This document shows, piece after piece, positions 18,626 through 26,770 of a stretch of DNA of 64,000 nt (position 1 is the first letter of the stretch; every line of letters begins with the position of its first letter). A program made the translations under genes and the position numbers. The stretch spans positions 992,001 to 1,056,000 of the forward strand of contig CP064979.1 of the NCBI GenBank assembly GCA_016699575.1. The letters run 5' to 3'. The notes beneath the pieces are model-generated. The model worked only from the letters and a program-made list of their open reading frames with translations. It did no database searches and was not told the origin of the DNA. The DNA is from Flavobacteriales bacterium (GTDB taxonomy: Bacteria > Bacteroidota > Bacteroidia > Flavobacteriales_F > PHOS-HE28).

Positions 18626-18985
18626 CTACTCTCGCGGCAGTGTCCGAACGGCCACCGACTTCGCCAAGACCTCCACCACCCAATCGTAGGTAAAGACCAC
18701 ATAGTGCTCGCCAGCATAATTCTCCATCCTCAGCGGCTTGGTCCAGTTTGCACCGGAAACCACGAACAGCGCACCTTCCGGCCACTCGATCTTCTCCAAG
18801 AGCGTGAATGTCTGCTCCCCTGATGCGCGGTAGCAGATCACATCATCAAAAACGATTTCATACTTCACCGAAGACTTGTCCTCAACGACCAAGGTCAATC
18901 GACTTTCGTTCCACTCCGACCTGACCAATTCAAGCGATCTCTGGCCCTCAGCAGTGACCACCGTCCGCCATGGATTGATCTTCAT
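18626..18985 (-). CDS. Small protein of unknown function lying between two copies of the acyl-CoA dehydrogenase 3' end
   Basis: 119 residues from ATG 18985 (MKINPWRTVVTAEGQRSLEL). It has no signal peptide, no membrane segment and no motif I know. The sequence alternates predicted strands with many aromatic residues (SEWNESRLTLVVED, KYEIVFDDVICYRASGEQ, EHYVVFTYDWVVEVL), suggesting a small all-beta or alpha/beta cytoplasmic protein. Immunity-type or structural-genomics proteins can look like this, but nothing proves it. Codon usage looks less GC-extreme than its neighbours. It is flanked by the intact end of the acyl-CoA dehydrogenase gene and a ~150-base duplicate of that end, the pattern left by an insertion that re-supplies the target's 3' end. 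Confidence 0.65.
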   Translation of the reverse strand: MKINPWRTVVTAEGQRSLELVRSEWNESRLTLVVEDKSSVKYEIVFDDVICYRASGEQTFTLLEKIEWPEGALFVVSGANWTKPLRMENYAGEHYVVFTYDWVVEVLAKSVAVRTLPRE

Positions 18986-19027
18986 GCCTCGAAGCTGAAT
19001 TGGGTTGCGCCCCTGGGAAAATCGCCC

Positions 19028-20173
19028 CTACCCTTTCAACACCTCCCTGCCGATCACCAGTTTTTGGATCTCGCTGGTGCCTTCGCCGATGGTGCAGAGC
19101 TTGCTGTCGCGATAGAACTTCTCCACGGGGAAATCCTTGGTGTAGCCGTAGCCACCGAAGATCTGCACGGCCTCATTGCCGCAATGCACGCTCACTTCAC
19201 TGGCGTAGAGCTTGGCCATGGCCCCGGCCTTGGTCACCTTCTGGCCGCGGTTCTTCAGGTCGCTGGCGTGGCGGATGAGCAGCTCGCTGGCTTCGATGCG
19301 CGTGGCCATGTCGGCCAGCTTGAAGCTGATGCCCTGGAAGTTGGCGATGGGCTGCCCGAACTGTTGGCGCTCCTTGGCGTACTTCACGCTGGCATCGAAG
19401 GCGCCCTTGGCTATGCCGAGGCTCAGCGCGGCAATGCTGATGCGGCCGCCGTCCAGGATCTTCATGGCCTGCTGGAAACCCTGCCCCACTTCGCCCAGTA
19501 CGTTCTCTTCGGGGATGCGGCAGTCCTCGAAGATCACTTCGGCTGTTTCGCTGGCGCGCATGCCCAGCTTGTTCTCCTTCTTGCCTGCCTTGAGGCCCGG
19601 TGTGCCGCGTTCGATGACGAAGGCCGTCATGCCCTTGCTGTCCAACAGTTCGCCGGTGCGCACGATGGCCACTACCACATCGCTGCTGATGCCGTGCGTG
19701 ATCCAGCACTTGGTGCCGTTGAGCACCCAATGCTTGCCGTCCTTCTTCGCCGTGCACTTCATGCGCATGGCGTCGCTGCCGGTGTTGGGCTCGGTGAGGG
19801 CCCACGCGCCCAACCATTCACCGGTGGCCAGCTTGGTGAGCCACTTCTTCTTCTGCTCGTGGTTGCCGAAGTAGTTGATGTGGCCCGTGCACAAGCTGTT
19901 GTGCGCCGCCACGCTGAGGCCGATGCTGCCGCAGATGCGCGCCACTTCAACGATGGTGTCCACGTACTCGTGGTAGCCAAGGCCCGCGCCGCCATACTCC
20001 TCAGCCACGAAAACGCCGAGCATACCGGCAGGTCCGAAATGGTCGGTGAAGAGTTTCTTGGGGAAATGCTGGCTCTCGTCCCATTCCATGACGTTGGGGC
20101 GGAGTTCGCGTTCGCACAGGTCGCGCACGGCTTGCGCGATCATCGTTTGGTTCTCGGAGGCGGTAAGCTGCAT
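19028..20173 (-). CDS. Acyl-CoA dehydrogenase
   Basis: 381 residues from ATG 20173; a TTG at 20182 would overlap the apt stop and is less likely. It is an FAD enzyme that forms the alpha-beta double bond of acyl-CoA in fatty-acid or branched-chain amino-acid breakdown. Signatures: VAEEYGGAGLGYHEY, the flavin-binding WALTEPNTGSDA, GYGYTKDFPVEKFYRD and the catalytic-base segment IGEGTSEIQ, where the Glu is at about residue 364. The GEGTSEIQ context is typical of short-chain/butyryl-type members. It follows apt by 5 bases, so the two are probably co-transcribed. The last ~150 bases are duplicated 576 bases downstream. Confidence 0.95.
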   Translation of the reverse strand: MQLTASENQTMIAQAVRDLCERELRPNVMEWDESQHFPKKLFTDHFGPAGMLGVFVAEEYGGAGLGYHEYVDTIVEVARICGSIGLSVAAHNSLCTGHINYFGNHEQKKKWLTKLATGEWLGAWALTEPNTGSDAMRMKCTAKKDGKHWVLNGTKCWITHGISSDVVVAIVRTGELLDSKGMTAFVIERGTPGLKAGKKENKLGMRASETAEVIFEDCRIPEENVLGEVGQGFQQAMKILDGGRISIAALSLGIAKGAFDASVKYAKERQQFGQPIANFQGISFKLADMATRIEASELLIRHASDLKNRGQKVTKAGAMAKLYASEVSVHCGNEAVQIFGGYGYTKDFPVEKFYRDSKLCTIGEGTSEIQKLVIGREVLKG

Positions 20174-20178
20174 AGGGT

Positions 20179-20715
20179 TCAATACGTCACTAGGCGGATG
20201 ATGTCCGCGGCATAGGGTTGAAGGCGCTGTGCGCCATTGAGGAACGAAAGTTCGATGAGGAAGCTGAAGCCGGCAACCGTGCCGCCCTGCATTCTTATCA
20301 GTTCGGCGGCGGCCGCTGCGGTTCCGCCGGTGGCCAGCAGGTCGTCGTGCACCAATACGTTCATGCCGGGCCGCACGGTATCCGTGTGCATCTCGATCTC
20401 AGCGCTGCCGTATTCCAGGTCGTACTTGTAGGCAACGGTCTTCCACGGCAGCTTGCCCTTCTTGCGCACCGTGATGAACGGCACACCGAGTTTCAAGGCC
20501 ATGGGCATGCCATACAAGAACCCCCGGCTCTCGATCCCCGCGATCGCATCAATGCGGCGCCCGTTCAAGCCTGCAATGAGGCCATCGACCACGGCGGTGC
20601 TCAGGGCGGCGTCCTCCATCACCGGAGTGATGTCACGGAACAGGATGCCCGGCTTGGGGAAGTCGGGCACGGCGCGGATGGCCGCTTGCAAGCGCTGTTC
20701 GAGGGCGGTGGGCAT
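20179..20715 (-). CDS. apt: Adenine phosphoribosyltransferase
   Basis: 178 residues, normal length. It converts adenine plus PRPP to AMP (purine salvage, cytosol). The PRPP-binding loop VLVHDDLLATGGT spans residues 120-132. The family segments FPKPGILFRDITP, IAGIESRGF and PFITVRKKGKLPWKT are all present. It is preceded by a 113-base gap after the helix-hairpin-helix gene with no clear terminator, and followed by the acyl-CoA dehydrogenase gene 5 bases after its stop. Confidence 0.97.
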   Translation of the reverse strand: MPTALEQRLQAAIRAVPDFPKPGILFRDITPVMEDAALSTAVVDGLIAGLNGRRIDAIAGIESRGFLYGMPMALKLGVPFITVRKKGKLPWKTVAYKYDLEYGSAEIEMHTDTVRPGMNVLVHDDLLATGGTAAAAAELIRMQGGTVAGFSFLIELSFLNGAQRLQPYAADIIRLVTY

Positions 20716-20828
20716 GGGGAGGGCAAGTTTACGTTGCCGTGCTCACCCGGGCCTCACCCCTGCCGGTTTCCAAGGAAGAGGGGTCAGAGTGCAACGAACC
20801 GGGATCTGCGCTAACGCACCGGTGCCCA

Positions 20829-21857
20829 TCAAGGTCCTGTGGTAAGGTAAGGCGAGAGCTTCTGGAAGAGCTCGTCGTCCACAAGAAGGCATTTCTTGAT
20901 ATCCTCCACGGTGGTATATGGCCCGTGCTGCGTGCGGTACGCGACAATGGCCTTGGCGATGCTCCACTTCTTCCACAGGTAAGGATGGCCGGTGAACTCT
21001 TCGGCCGTGGCGGCATTGACGTTCAGCTTTCGGGCCAGGACGGCGTCCACACGCAGCAAGCCCGCGATCTTCTGCACCGCATCAGGTTTGTCACGCAGAA
21101 CGAACACTTCGTTGAGTTGTTCGATGGAAACGTAGCCGCCCAGCTGGTTGCGGTACTTGATGATGCCGCGCGCGAATGACGGACCGATGCCGGGCAATGC
21201 GGTGAGCGCGGCACTATCAGCGGCGTTGAGTTCCACCACTTCGTACACGGGTCTGTCGGGCCAGGTCTTCGTGCGCTGGGATGTATCGCGCACGGGCCAC
21301 GGCTTGCGTTCCCGACGTTCCGCGGAACGCAGTCGTTCGGGCGCGCTATCGGGCAAAAGCATGAACGGTGCCAACAGCGCGAACTGCTCGGGCTTGATGC
21401 TGTACATCTTGGCCACATCGGCCTTGCTGCGGAAGCGCCCACCGCGCTCCACCCATCGTAGGATGCCACCGGCTTGTCTCTCGGTGAGACCGAGCGCCAT
21501 CCAACCTGTGCGGTCGAGGGCATTGGGGTCAAAAGGAGTGAGCCCCGCTGTGTCCAAAGCGATGGCACTTGGCTCATCCTTGGCCACGAATGCAACCACT
21601 GCTGACCGCTCGACTTCCGATAATGCAACTCGCTTTTCCGGGGACCATTGCCGGTAAGCCAACCACGATGCCCACATCAGCAGCCCCGCACAGGCCATGA
21701 GCATGGCCCGACGTTCCAAGTGGTGCAGGTCGAACGCGTCAAGGAGGCCATGGCCGCTGGGGCGCATCTCCACAAGCCCCTCTTTGCGCTGCCGCTTGGG
21801 GCGGACCAAACCAAGTTTGGTCGCCAGTGACTTCAAGGTCAGTTTGCGAACGGCCAT
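20829..21857 (-). CDS. Helix-hairpin-helix protein with N-terminal membrane anchor (ComEA-like)
   Basis: 342 residues from ATG 21857 (MAVRKLTLKS); the frame remains open to 21917. A basic N-terminus and one hydrophobic segment near residues 50-66 (MLMACAGLLMWASWL) suggest a membrane anchor. The C-terminal half holds repeated helix-hairpin-helix elements: ELNAADSAALTALPGIGPSFARGIIKYR, LNVNAATAEEFTGHPYLWKKWSIAKAIVAYR, and earlier FDPNALDRTGWMALGLTERQAGGILRWVE. These resemble ComEA-type DNA-binding repeats. In Bacteroidota such proteins are often annotated as competence or general HhH proteins. DNA binding at the cell envelope is plausible, but uptake is not shown. Transcribed divergently from purE. 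Confidence 0.85.
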   Translation of the reverse strand: MAVRKLTLKSLATKLGLVRPKRQRKEGLVEMRPSGHGLLDAFDLHHLERRAMLMACAGLLMWASWLAYRQWSPEKRVALSEVERSAVVAFVAKDEPSAIALDTAGLTPFDPNALDRTGWMALGLTERQAGGILRWVERGGRFRSKADVAKMYSIKPEQFALLAPFMLLPDSAPERLRSAERRERKPWPVRDTSQRTKTWPDRPVYEVVELNAADSAALTALPGIGPSFARGIIKYRNQLGGYVSIEQLNEVFVLRDKPDAVQKIAGLLRVDAVLARKLNVNAATAEEFTGHPYLWKKWSIAKAIVAYRTQHGPYTTVEDIKKCLLVDDELFQKLSPYLTTGP

Positions 21858-21995
21858 GATCCGGGACGCTGGCTTCTTGACGAGCGGGGGCCCAAGAAGT
21901 AACGCGGTGCGCCGCATTCACCCGTGACGTGTTCCTTTGTGCATCGACCCGCCGGCATCCTCTTGGGAACCGGGACCCGGGCCGGCACACATCCA

Positions 21996-22499
21996 ATGAT
22001 CGGCATCATCATGGGCAGCCGCAGCGACCTGGAGGTCATGCGGGACGCTGCGGACGTATTGAAGGAACTCGGAGTGGCGTTCGAACTCACTGTGGTGAGC
22101 GCACACCGCACCCCTGACCGCATGGTGCAGTATGCGAAGACGGCGCGTGAACGCGGGATCAAAGCCATCATTGCAGGTGCTGGCGGCGCAGCGCATCTGC
22201 CGGGTATGGTGGCCAGCATGACGTCCTTGCCGGTGATCGGTGTACCCATCAAAAGCCGCAACAGCATTGACGGATGGGACAGCCTGCTGAGCATCGTGCA
22301 GATGCCCGGTGGCGTGCCCGTGGCCACGGTGGCCGTGAACGGTGCGCAGAACGCGGGCATCCTCGCAGCGCAGATCCTCGGGGCAAGCGACGCCACCTTG
22401 GGCGCCAAGCTCGATGCCTACAAGAAGGGGCTCGCAGAAAAGGTGGGCGAGGGCATTAGCGCCTTGAGGCAGCAGTTCCCGAACGGTTTCGACAAGTGA
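21996..22499 (+). CDS. purE: N5-carboxyaminoimidazole ribonucleotide mutase
   Basis: 167 residues from ATG 21996; upstream codons in the frame (from 21924) do not resemble the family. Converts N5-CAIR to CAIR in de novo purine synthesis. Diagnostic: IGIIMGSRSDLEVM at the start, VVSAHRTPDRM with the catalytic His, IAGAGGAAHLPGMVASMTSLPVIGVP and the QMPGGVPVATV segment. This is the class I PurE type. It overlaps the next gene by 4 bases (GTGA), indicating coupling. No purK is in the window. Confidence 0.96.
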   Translation: MIGIIMGSRSDLEVMRDAADVLKELGVAFELTVVSAHRTPDRMVQYAKTARERGIKAIIAGAGGAAHLPGMVASMTSLPVIGVPIKSRNSIDGWDSLLSIVQMPGGVPVATVAVNGAQNAGILAAQILGASDATLGAKLDAYKKGLAEKVGEGISALRQQFPNGFDK

Positions 22500-22915
22500 A
22501 ACAGGCGGCGGGCGCTGCAGGGCGCATCCATGTGCTGCGGCTTGAGCCGGGCGAGGAGGTCCGCGGCACTCTTCGTGACTGGATCGAACGCGTGGGTCTT
22601 CAGGCTGCTATCATCACAAGCGCCGTCGGCAGTTTGTCCACCGCGCACCTGCGCTACGCCGGCCGCGCTGATGGTGTGGTGACCAGCACCGACCTGGAGG
22701 TGCTTTCCCTAAGCGGCACGTTGAGCATTCATGGCATGCACCTGCACTTGAGCGTGGCCGATCGCGATGGCCGAATGCTGGGCGGCCACATGCTTGACGG
22801 CTGCCTTGTGCGCACAACGCTCGAGCTCGCCGTTCAGGAGGTGGATGGTGTTCGCATGCCCCGCACGAAAGACCCCGCCACGGGCTACGACGAACTGAGC
22901 CCGGAAGTACGCTAG
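22496..22915 (+). CDS. PPC (DUF296) domain protein
   Basis: 139 residues from GTG 22496, overlapping the purE stop. The whole protein is one PPC/DUF296 domain, known from plant AT-hook proteins and from prokaryotes as a small trimeric fold. Recognised from RIHVLRLEPGEEV, ITSAVGSLSTAHLRYA, LSGTLSIHGMHLHLSVADRDGRMLGGHMLDGC and VRTTLELAVQEV. The HLHLSVAD...GGH segment carries His residues suitable for metal binding. The prokaryotic stand-alone form has no settled function. Coupling to purE may only reflect operon economy. It converges with the L,D-transpeptidase-like gene. Confidence 0.85.
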   Translation: MKQAAGAAGRIHVLRLEPGEEVRGTLRDWIERVGLQAAIITSAVGSLSTAHLRYAGRADGVVTSTDLEVLSLSGTLSIHGMHLHLSVADRDGRMLGGHMLDGCLVRTTLELAVQEVDGVRMPRTKDPATGYDELSPEVR

Positions 22916-22916
22916 T

Positions 22917-23546
22917 TCACGGCACCACGTCCATCTTGGTCTTGCCGGCCGTTATGTAAGGGTATATCTCGTCCACATCGGCGTTCTTCAGTGCAATGCA
23001 GCCCCATGTCCAGTCCTGGCCGGCATCGATCCAGTGATCGTAGCCTTCCGGCACACCGTGGATACCGATCTCGCCACCGATGTCCTTGCCTGCGGGGATG
23101 AGGCCCTGTTGATGGCGTGCCTTGTAGCGCTTCCAGCTCTCCGCGTTCGGGTAATCCACCCAGATGAACTTGTGCCAATCGTTGTGCACGCGCTTGCTGC
23201 GGAAGCTGAACGTTCCTTCGGGGGTCTTGCGATCACCTTGATGGAACTTGTCGCCGACCGGTTTCTCGCCGAGCACGCACGGGTACGTCTTCAACAGCGT
23301 ATCCCGCCCGCTCGGCAGCTTGGCGTGCACTTCGAAGCGCCGCTCGCTCTTGTCCACATGGAAGCGGACCGTTGCGGCATTGATGCGCAGCGAATCAACG
23401 AGCACGCCGAGCGGACGGATGCGCACAACAACAGGTGGCGCAGCAACGTGAGGATCTTCAGCAACCGCTGGGACCACAGAGGGAGCATCCTGGCATGCGG
23501 CGAACAATGGGAACAAAAGGAACAAACACGGTGCGGCACTCTTCAT
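22917..23546 (-). CDS. L,D-transpeptidase (YkuD-family) lipoprotein
   Basis: 209 residues with lipobox LFAAC (Cys18). The C-terminal ~140 residues form a YkuD-type domain: YPCVLGEKPVGDKFHQGDRKTPEG, then IGIHG with His163 and WTWGCIALKN with Cys183 as the catalytic thiol. The usual SHGC(I/V)R motif reads TWGCIA here, so the canonical Arg is absent. This variant occurs in the ErfK/murein-endopeptidase-like branch that is sometimes amidase-like. It is expected to act on peptidoglycan in the periplasm. Its gene sits 90 bases downstream of a minus-strand lipoprotein gene, behind a perfect palindrome. Confidence 0.85.
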   Translation of the reverse strand: MKSAAPCLFLLFPLFAACQDAPSVVPAVAEDPHVAAPPVVVRIRPLGVLVDSLRINAATVRFHVDKSERRFEVHAKLPSGRDTLLKTYPCVLGEKPVGDKFHQGDRKTPEGTFSFRSKRVHNDWHKFIWVDYPNAESWKRYKARHQQGLIPAGKDIGGEIGIHGVPEGYDHWIDAGQDWTWGCIALKNADVDEIYPYITAGKTKMDVVP

Positions 23547-23601
23547 CGTGGGGGGAATGATGAACGCTGAATGCAGGTCGATCCTTTCGTAACGCGGTAG
23601 C

Positions 23602-23631
23602 GAGCCCGGCCGCTGATCAGCGGCCGGGCTC
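23602..23631 (-). terminator. 30-base perfect palindrome between minus-strand genes, probable terminator hairpin
   Basis: The sequence is its own reverse complement over 30 bases, with GAGCCCGGCCGC arms around a TGATCA centre. It lies just after the stop of the lipoprotein gene ending at 23637. No T-tract follows, so termination would rest on the strong GC hairpin; a protein-binding site is the alternative. Confidence 0.55.
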
Positions 23632-23636
23632 CGCTC

Positions 23637-24233
23637 CTACTGTACCAAGAACGGGATCGACACCTCAATGTCCGTGTCGCCGCCCGCGTTGGTGATGTCA
23701 CCATTGCTCACGCCACTGGCCGTCTTGTCCGGTTCATGACGAAGCACCACCGAGAGCGATCCGGACCCTGCACCAGCGGTTGTCCACGTGCTGGCGAGGC
23801 CGATCGGGTTACCGTTCGCATCCACATCGCCATATGCGGTCCATGAGAGCCCGCTGCCCGTGGTGGTGAAAAAGAACTGGTGCGCCTCGGCTTCATCGGC
23901 CACCTCGTTGCTGATGGTGTCCGCCGGGTTCCCGGTCTCGTTCAGGAGCAGCACCGTGGCGTTGTACACGGTACCGGTCAACAGGGTGTCGCCGGTTATG
24001 ATGGGGGCATTGCCCCCGTCCCCGTCCAGGTCAAACCAATCGAACACGGCCGTGTCGCCGCCCAAAGCGGGAACCATGGTCAGTCGAACGGTGGTGATGA
24101 GCTCTTCTTCGTTCACGATGGGAGGCGCCGGGGGATCCTCATCATCGTCTTTGCAGGCTGGCAGTGCCAGGATGAGGAGCGCCAGTACGGCCGCGCCCCA
24201 TTTCTTGGGATGGAATACGAATTCGGTTTTCAT
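23637..24233 (-). CDS. Lipoprotein partner of the adjacent TonB receptor
   Basis: 198 residues from ATG 24233; the frame is open upstream to 24695 but overlaps the receptor gene. Lipoprotein signal ALPAC (Cys27) is followed by an acidic KDDDEDPPAPP spacer. The body (EEELITTVRLTMVP, WFDLDGDGGNAPII, NATVLLLNETGNPADTISNEV, EAEAHQFFF) matches a Bacteroidota lipoprotein family, often annotated loosely as periplasmic-binding-fold, that is found after TonB receptors. It lies 80 bases downstream of the receptor on the same strand. It probably sits at the outer membrane and assists capture of the receptor's ligand; the ligand is unknown. The Asp-rich DLDGDGGN could bind a cation. Confidence 0.75.
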   Translation of the reverse strand: MKTEFVFHPKKWGAAVLALLILALPACKDDDEDPPAPPIVNEEELITTVRLTMVPALGGDTAVFDWFDLDGDGGNAPIITGDTLLTGTVYNATVLLLNETGNPADTISNEVADEAEAHQFFFTTTGSGLSWTAYGDVDANGNPIGLASTWTTAGAGSGSLSVVLRHEPDKTASGVSNGDITNAGGDTDIEVSIPFLVQ

Positions 24234-24313
24234 GGTTTTGGGGTTGAGTTCGTGTTGATCGAGTTGTGTTGTGCAGTTCGTTTTCCGTTGTGCGTTGCCG
24301 AGACCGATGGGAC

Positions 24314-26656
24314 TCACGGCGCCCCTTGCGGTTCGTGGTCGTTGGGGCCGCCACCGAACGCGTAGGTGATCCAGAGCACGATGTCCGTTCCGCGTGCATC
24401 GGCGTAGTAGCGGAAACGGTCCGTGTAGTCGCGGTAGGCCGCGTTGAGGAGGTTGCTGCCGCGCAAGCCGAAACGCAGACTGTTGCGTCCCAGCGGTCGT
24501 TCGGCGGTGATGGTGCAGTTCAGTAGTTGGTAGGCTGGTGGCGGTTCGGCGAAGTCGAGGCCTTCGGGGATGCGCTCCTGTCGGAAGACGATGTCGGTGC
24601 CGACTTCCACCGAAATGCGCGATCGCTGGTCCGGCCCCGAACGCTTGAAGACCAGTCCGCTGCCCACGCGGTCGCTCGGCATCTGGAACAACCACTCATC
24701 GCGCACGAGGTCGCGACCGCGCACCGTGCTCGCTGCGACACGCCAACGCCAATTCCGGTGCAAGCGCAGTTCGCTGTTCAGGTCGGCGCCGCACAGCAAG
24801 GCATCGGTAGCGGTGTATTGGAAAACGGGGAACGCCCCGCGCACCGTGAGCCGCGTTCCGTTCGGTCGCAGGTAAATGAAGTCCGTGATGTGCGATGCGT
24901 GGAGGGTAACGTCAATTCGAAGCCTGCGGCCGAAGAAGCGCTCTGACAGGTCGAGCACCGCCTTCCATGCGCGTTCACTGGCCAGCTCTGCATGGCCTTC
25001 CTCGATGGCGGCGGCACCGTGGTGCAAGCCTTCGCTGTACAGTTCGCTCACATGCGGCGGGCGGAAGGCGCTGCTGATGTTGAACCGCACTTGCGCACTG
25101 TCCTTGGCCGTCCACGCAGCCCCGGCACTGAAGGCCGTGTTGGTGAAGCGATGGCCAGGCCGGACGAGCATATTGTCCGTTGTGTACTTCACCACATCGA
25201 GCCGGGTGGCTTCCAAACGCGCTCCAGCCTCCAGTTCCAGGCGTTCACCGATCGGCAAATGCTCCACCACGAACACGCCGCCGGTGGTACGGGTGTAGTC
25301 CGGGATGAGCGGACGGACACCAGTACCGGGGATGTTGTCGTTCTCTTGCAAGAGGCCGTTCACGCCGATGCGGCCGTGCATGTGCTTGCCCAGCCAGTGT
25401 TTGAGCACTGCATCCGCCGCGTGGGTGGTGAGGTAGAGGTCCAACGCAGGCTTGGCATCGCGACCAGCACGGCGGATGTCGTACTCCTGCCGATCATCCG
25501 CTTGGTATGCATAGGTGACCACGAGCCGGTCGTGTTCGGTGATGGCGTACCCGGCCTCGGCCTTCAGCAAATTGTGTTGTGCCACCTGCCGTGGCGCGTT
25601 GATGTCGTATGAGCGTTCACCGATGAACCATGGTTCGCCACGATCCAACGCGTTCTGCAGATCGGTGAGGTTCCCGATGTGCGCGGCGCGCAGGATGCCC
25701 AGTTCTCGACCGAACCAACTGTAGTACACCCCCGCGTTGAAGCGATGGTCGCGGTAGCCGAGCGCCGCCGAGCCTCCTGCCTCGCGAAGCCCGGTGTTGC
25801 TGAGCACATAGCGCCCAGCATCGCTGTCGCCGAGGTATCGCCCGCTGCCTTGCACCCGCCATCCGAAGCCACGCACGCTTCCCAAGCCCCCTTGCACCAT
25901 GGCGTTCGCACCGCCGCCACGCCCGTTGTACAGCCCCAACCCGCGTACTTCGCCACTGGCACCACCGCTTCGTGGCAGCGCCACCGGTTCGGTGACAATG
26001 ACGCCGCCGATCGCATCGCTGCCGTACTGCACACTCGCCGCACCCTTCACCACGGTGATGCGATCGCTGCTGAGCGGATCGAGGTTAGGGGCATGTTCCG
26101 CTCCCCATTGTTGATCTTCCTGCCGCACGCCCTGGTTCAACAACAGCACGCGATTACCGGTGAGCCCGTGCACCATGGGCTTGCTGATGTTGGGACCGCT
26201 GTTCAGCACCGAAACGCCTGGCACGGCGGCCAGCACCTCACCGAGCGATTTCCCCGAAGCCCGCTCCATGTCGGCGCGATCAACGGTGCGACCGGCCTGC
26301 CCCACATGCTCATCGGGCCGCTTGCGCTTTACCTCGGTTTCGTGCAGCTCGTGTGCATGGTGTTCGAGCTTTATCTCCAACACCTGGTCACCCTTCAGGT
26401 CTACGCGCCGCTCCACGGGATCGCACCCAACGTGGCCCACACGTAATGAGTAGGTCCCGGGGCAGAGCCCTTCCATGCGGAAGTACCCATCGGCTCCGGC
26501 CTGCACACCGCGACCTGTCCCCACAAGCTCCACCGAAGCGAAGTCGAGCGGTGTGCGGTCGTGCTCGTCCACCACGCGGCCGGAAAGCACAAGGTCGCAT
26601 TGGGCTTGGACGCCCAACCAGAGGAAGGAAAAGGAAACGGAGAGGATGAACTTCAT
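24314..26656 (-). CDS. TonB-dependent outer-membrane receptor, probably metal or metal-chelate (ZnuD-like)
   Basis: 780 residues from ATG 26656 with signal peptide MKFILSVSFSFLWLGVQAQ. A carboxypeptidase-regulatory-like domain follows (SGRVVDEHDRTPLDFASVEL), then a plug domain (GEVLAAVPGVSVLNSGPNIS, MVHGLTGNRVLLLNQGVRQ, VVKGAASVQYGSDAIGGVI) and a long beta-barrel ending in an aromatic strand (IVLWITYAFGGG). Just before the plug is EHHAHELHETEV, a His-rich stretch. A His-rich linker plus a small His-rich protein upstream and a lipoprotein downstream argue for zinc or another divalent metal, not siderophore, uptake. This is inference from context. It requires TonB-ExbBD, which is not in the window. 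Confidence 0.9.
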   Translation of the reverse strand: MKFILSVSFSFLWLGVQAQCDLVLSGRVVDEHDRTPLDFASVELVGTGRGVQAGADGYFRMEGLCPGTYSLRVGHVGCDPVERRVDLKGDQVLEIKLEHHAHELHETEVKRKRPDEHVGQAGRTVDRADMERASGKSLGEVLAAVPGVSVLNSGPNISKPMVHGLTGNRVLLLNQGVRQEDQQWGAEHAPNLDPLSSDRITVVKGAASVQYGSDAIGGVIVTEPVALPRSGGASGEVRGLGLYNGRGGGANAMVQGGLGSVRGFGWRVQGSGRYLGDSDAGRYVLSNTGLREAGGSAALGYRDHRFNAGVYYSWFGRELGILRAAHIGNLTDLQNALDRGEPWFIGERSYDINAPRQVAQHNLLKAEAGYAITEHDRLVVTYAYQADDRQEYDIRRAGRDAKPALDLYLTTHAADAVLKHWLGKHMHGRIGVNGLLQENDNIPGTGVRPLIPDYTRTTGGVFVVEHLPIGERLELEAGARLEATRLDVVKYTTDNMLVRPGHRFTNTAFSAGAAWTAKDSAQVRFNISSAFRPPHVSELYSEGLHHGAAAIEEGHAELASERAWKAVLDLSERFFGRRLRIDVTLHASHITDFIYLRPNGTRLTVRGAFPVFQYTATDALLCGADLNSELRLHRNWRWRVAASTVRGRDLVRDEWLFQMPSDRVGSGLVFKRSGPDQRSRISVEVGTDIVFRQERIPEGLDFAEPPPAYQLLNCTITAERPLGRNSLRFGLRGSNLLNAAYRDYTDRFRYYADARGTDIVLWITYAFGGGPNDHEPQGAP

Positions 26657-26687
26657 GGAATGCCCGAGGCATTCGGCCAAGGGCGGG

Positions 26688-26770
26688 TTTGTTGAACGAA
26701 GCACGACGCCCACCGCAATGGACGTGCGCGCTCAATGGAGCATCTGCCTTAGGCAGTCCGGTTCAACAAA
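26688..26770. promoter_or_regulatory. Spaced inverted repeat and small hairpin ahead of the TonB receptor gene
   Basis: TTTGTTGAAC (26688-26697) and its exact complement GTTCAACAAA (26761-26770) enclose 63 bases that also hold a CTGCC-TTA-GGCAG hairpin (26744-26756). The right arm covers the last codons and stop of the His-rich gene. In RNA this would fold the receptor's leader and could act as an attenuator or differential-expression structure. No known riboswitch consensus was recognised. Confidence 0.4.

Noticed and set aside
18348..18785. 145-codon minus-strand ORF
   Set aside because: It joins a frame-shifted reading of the duplicated acyl-CoA dehydrogenase fragment with an off-frame reading of the 119-residue gene; no independent support.
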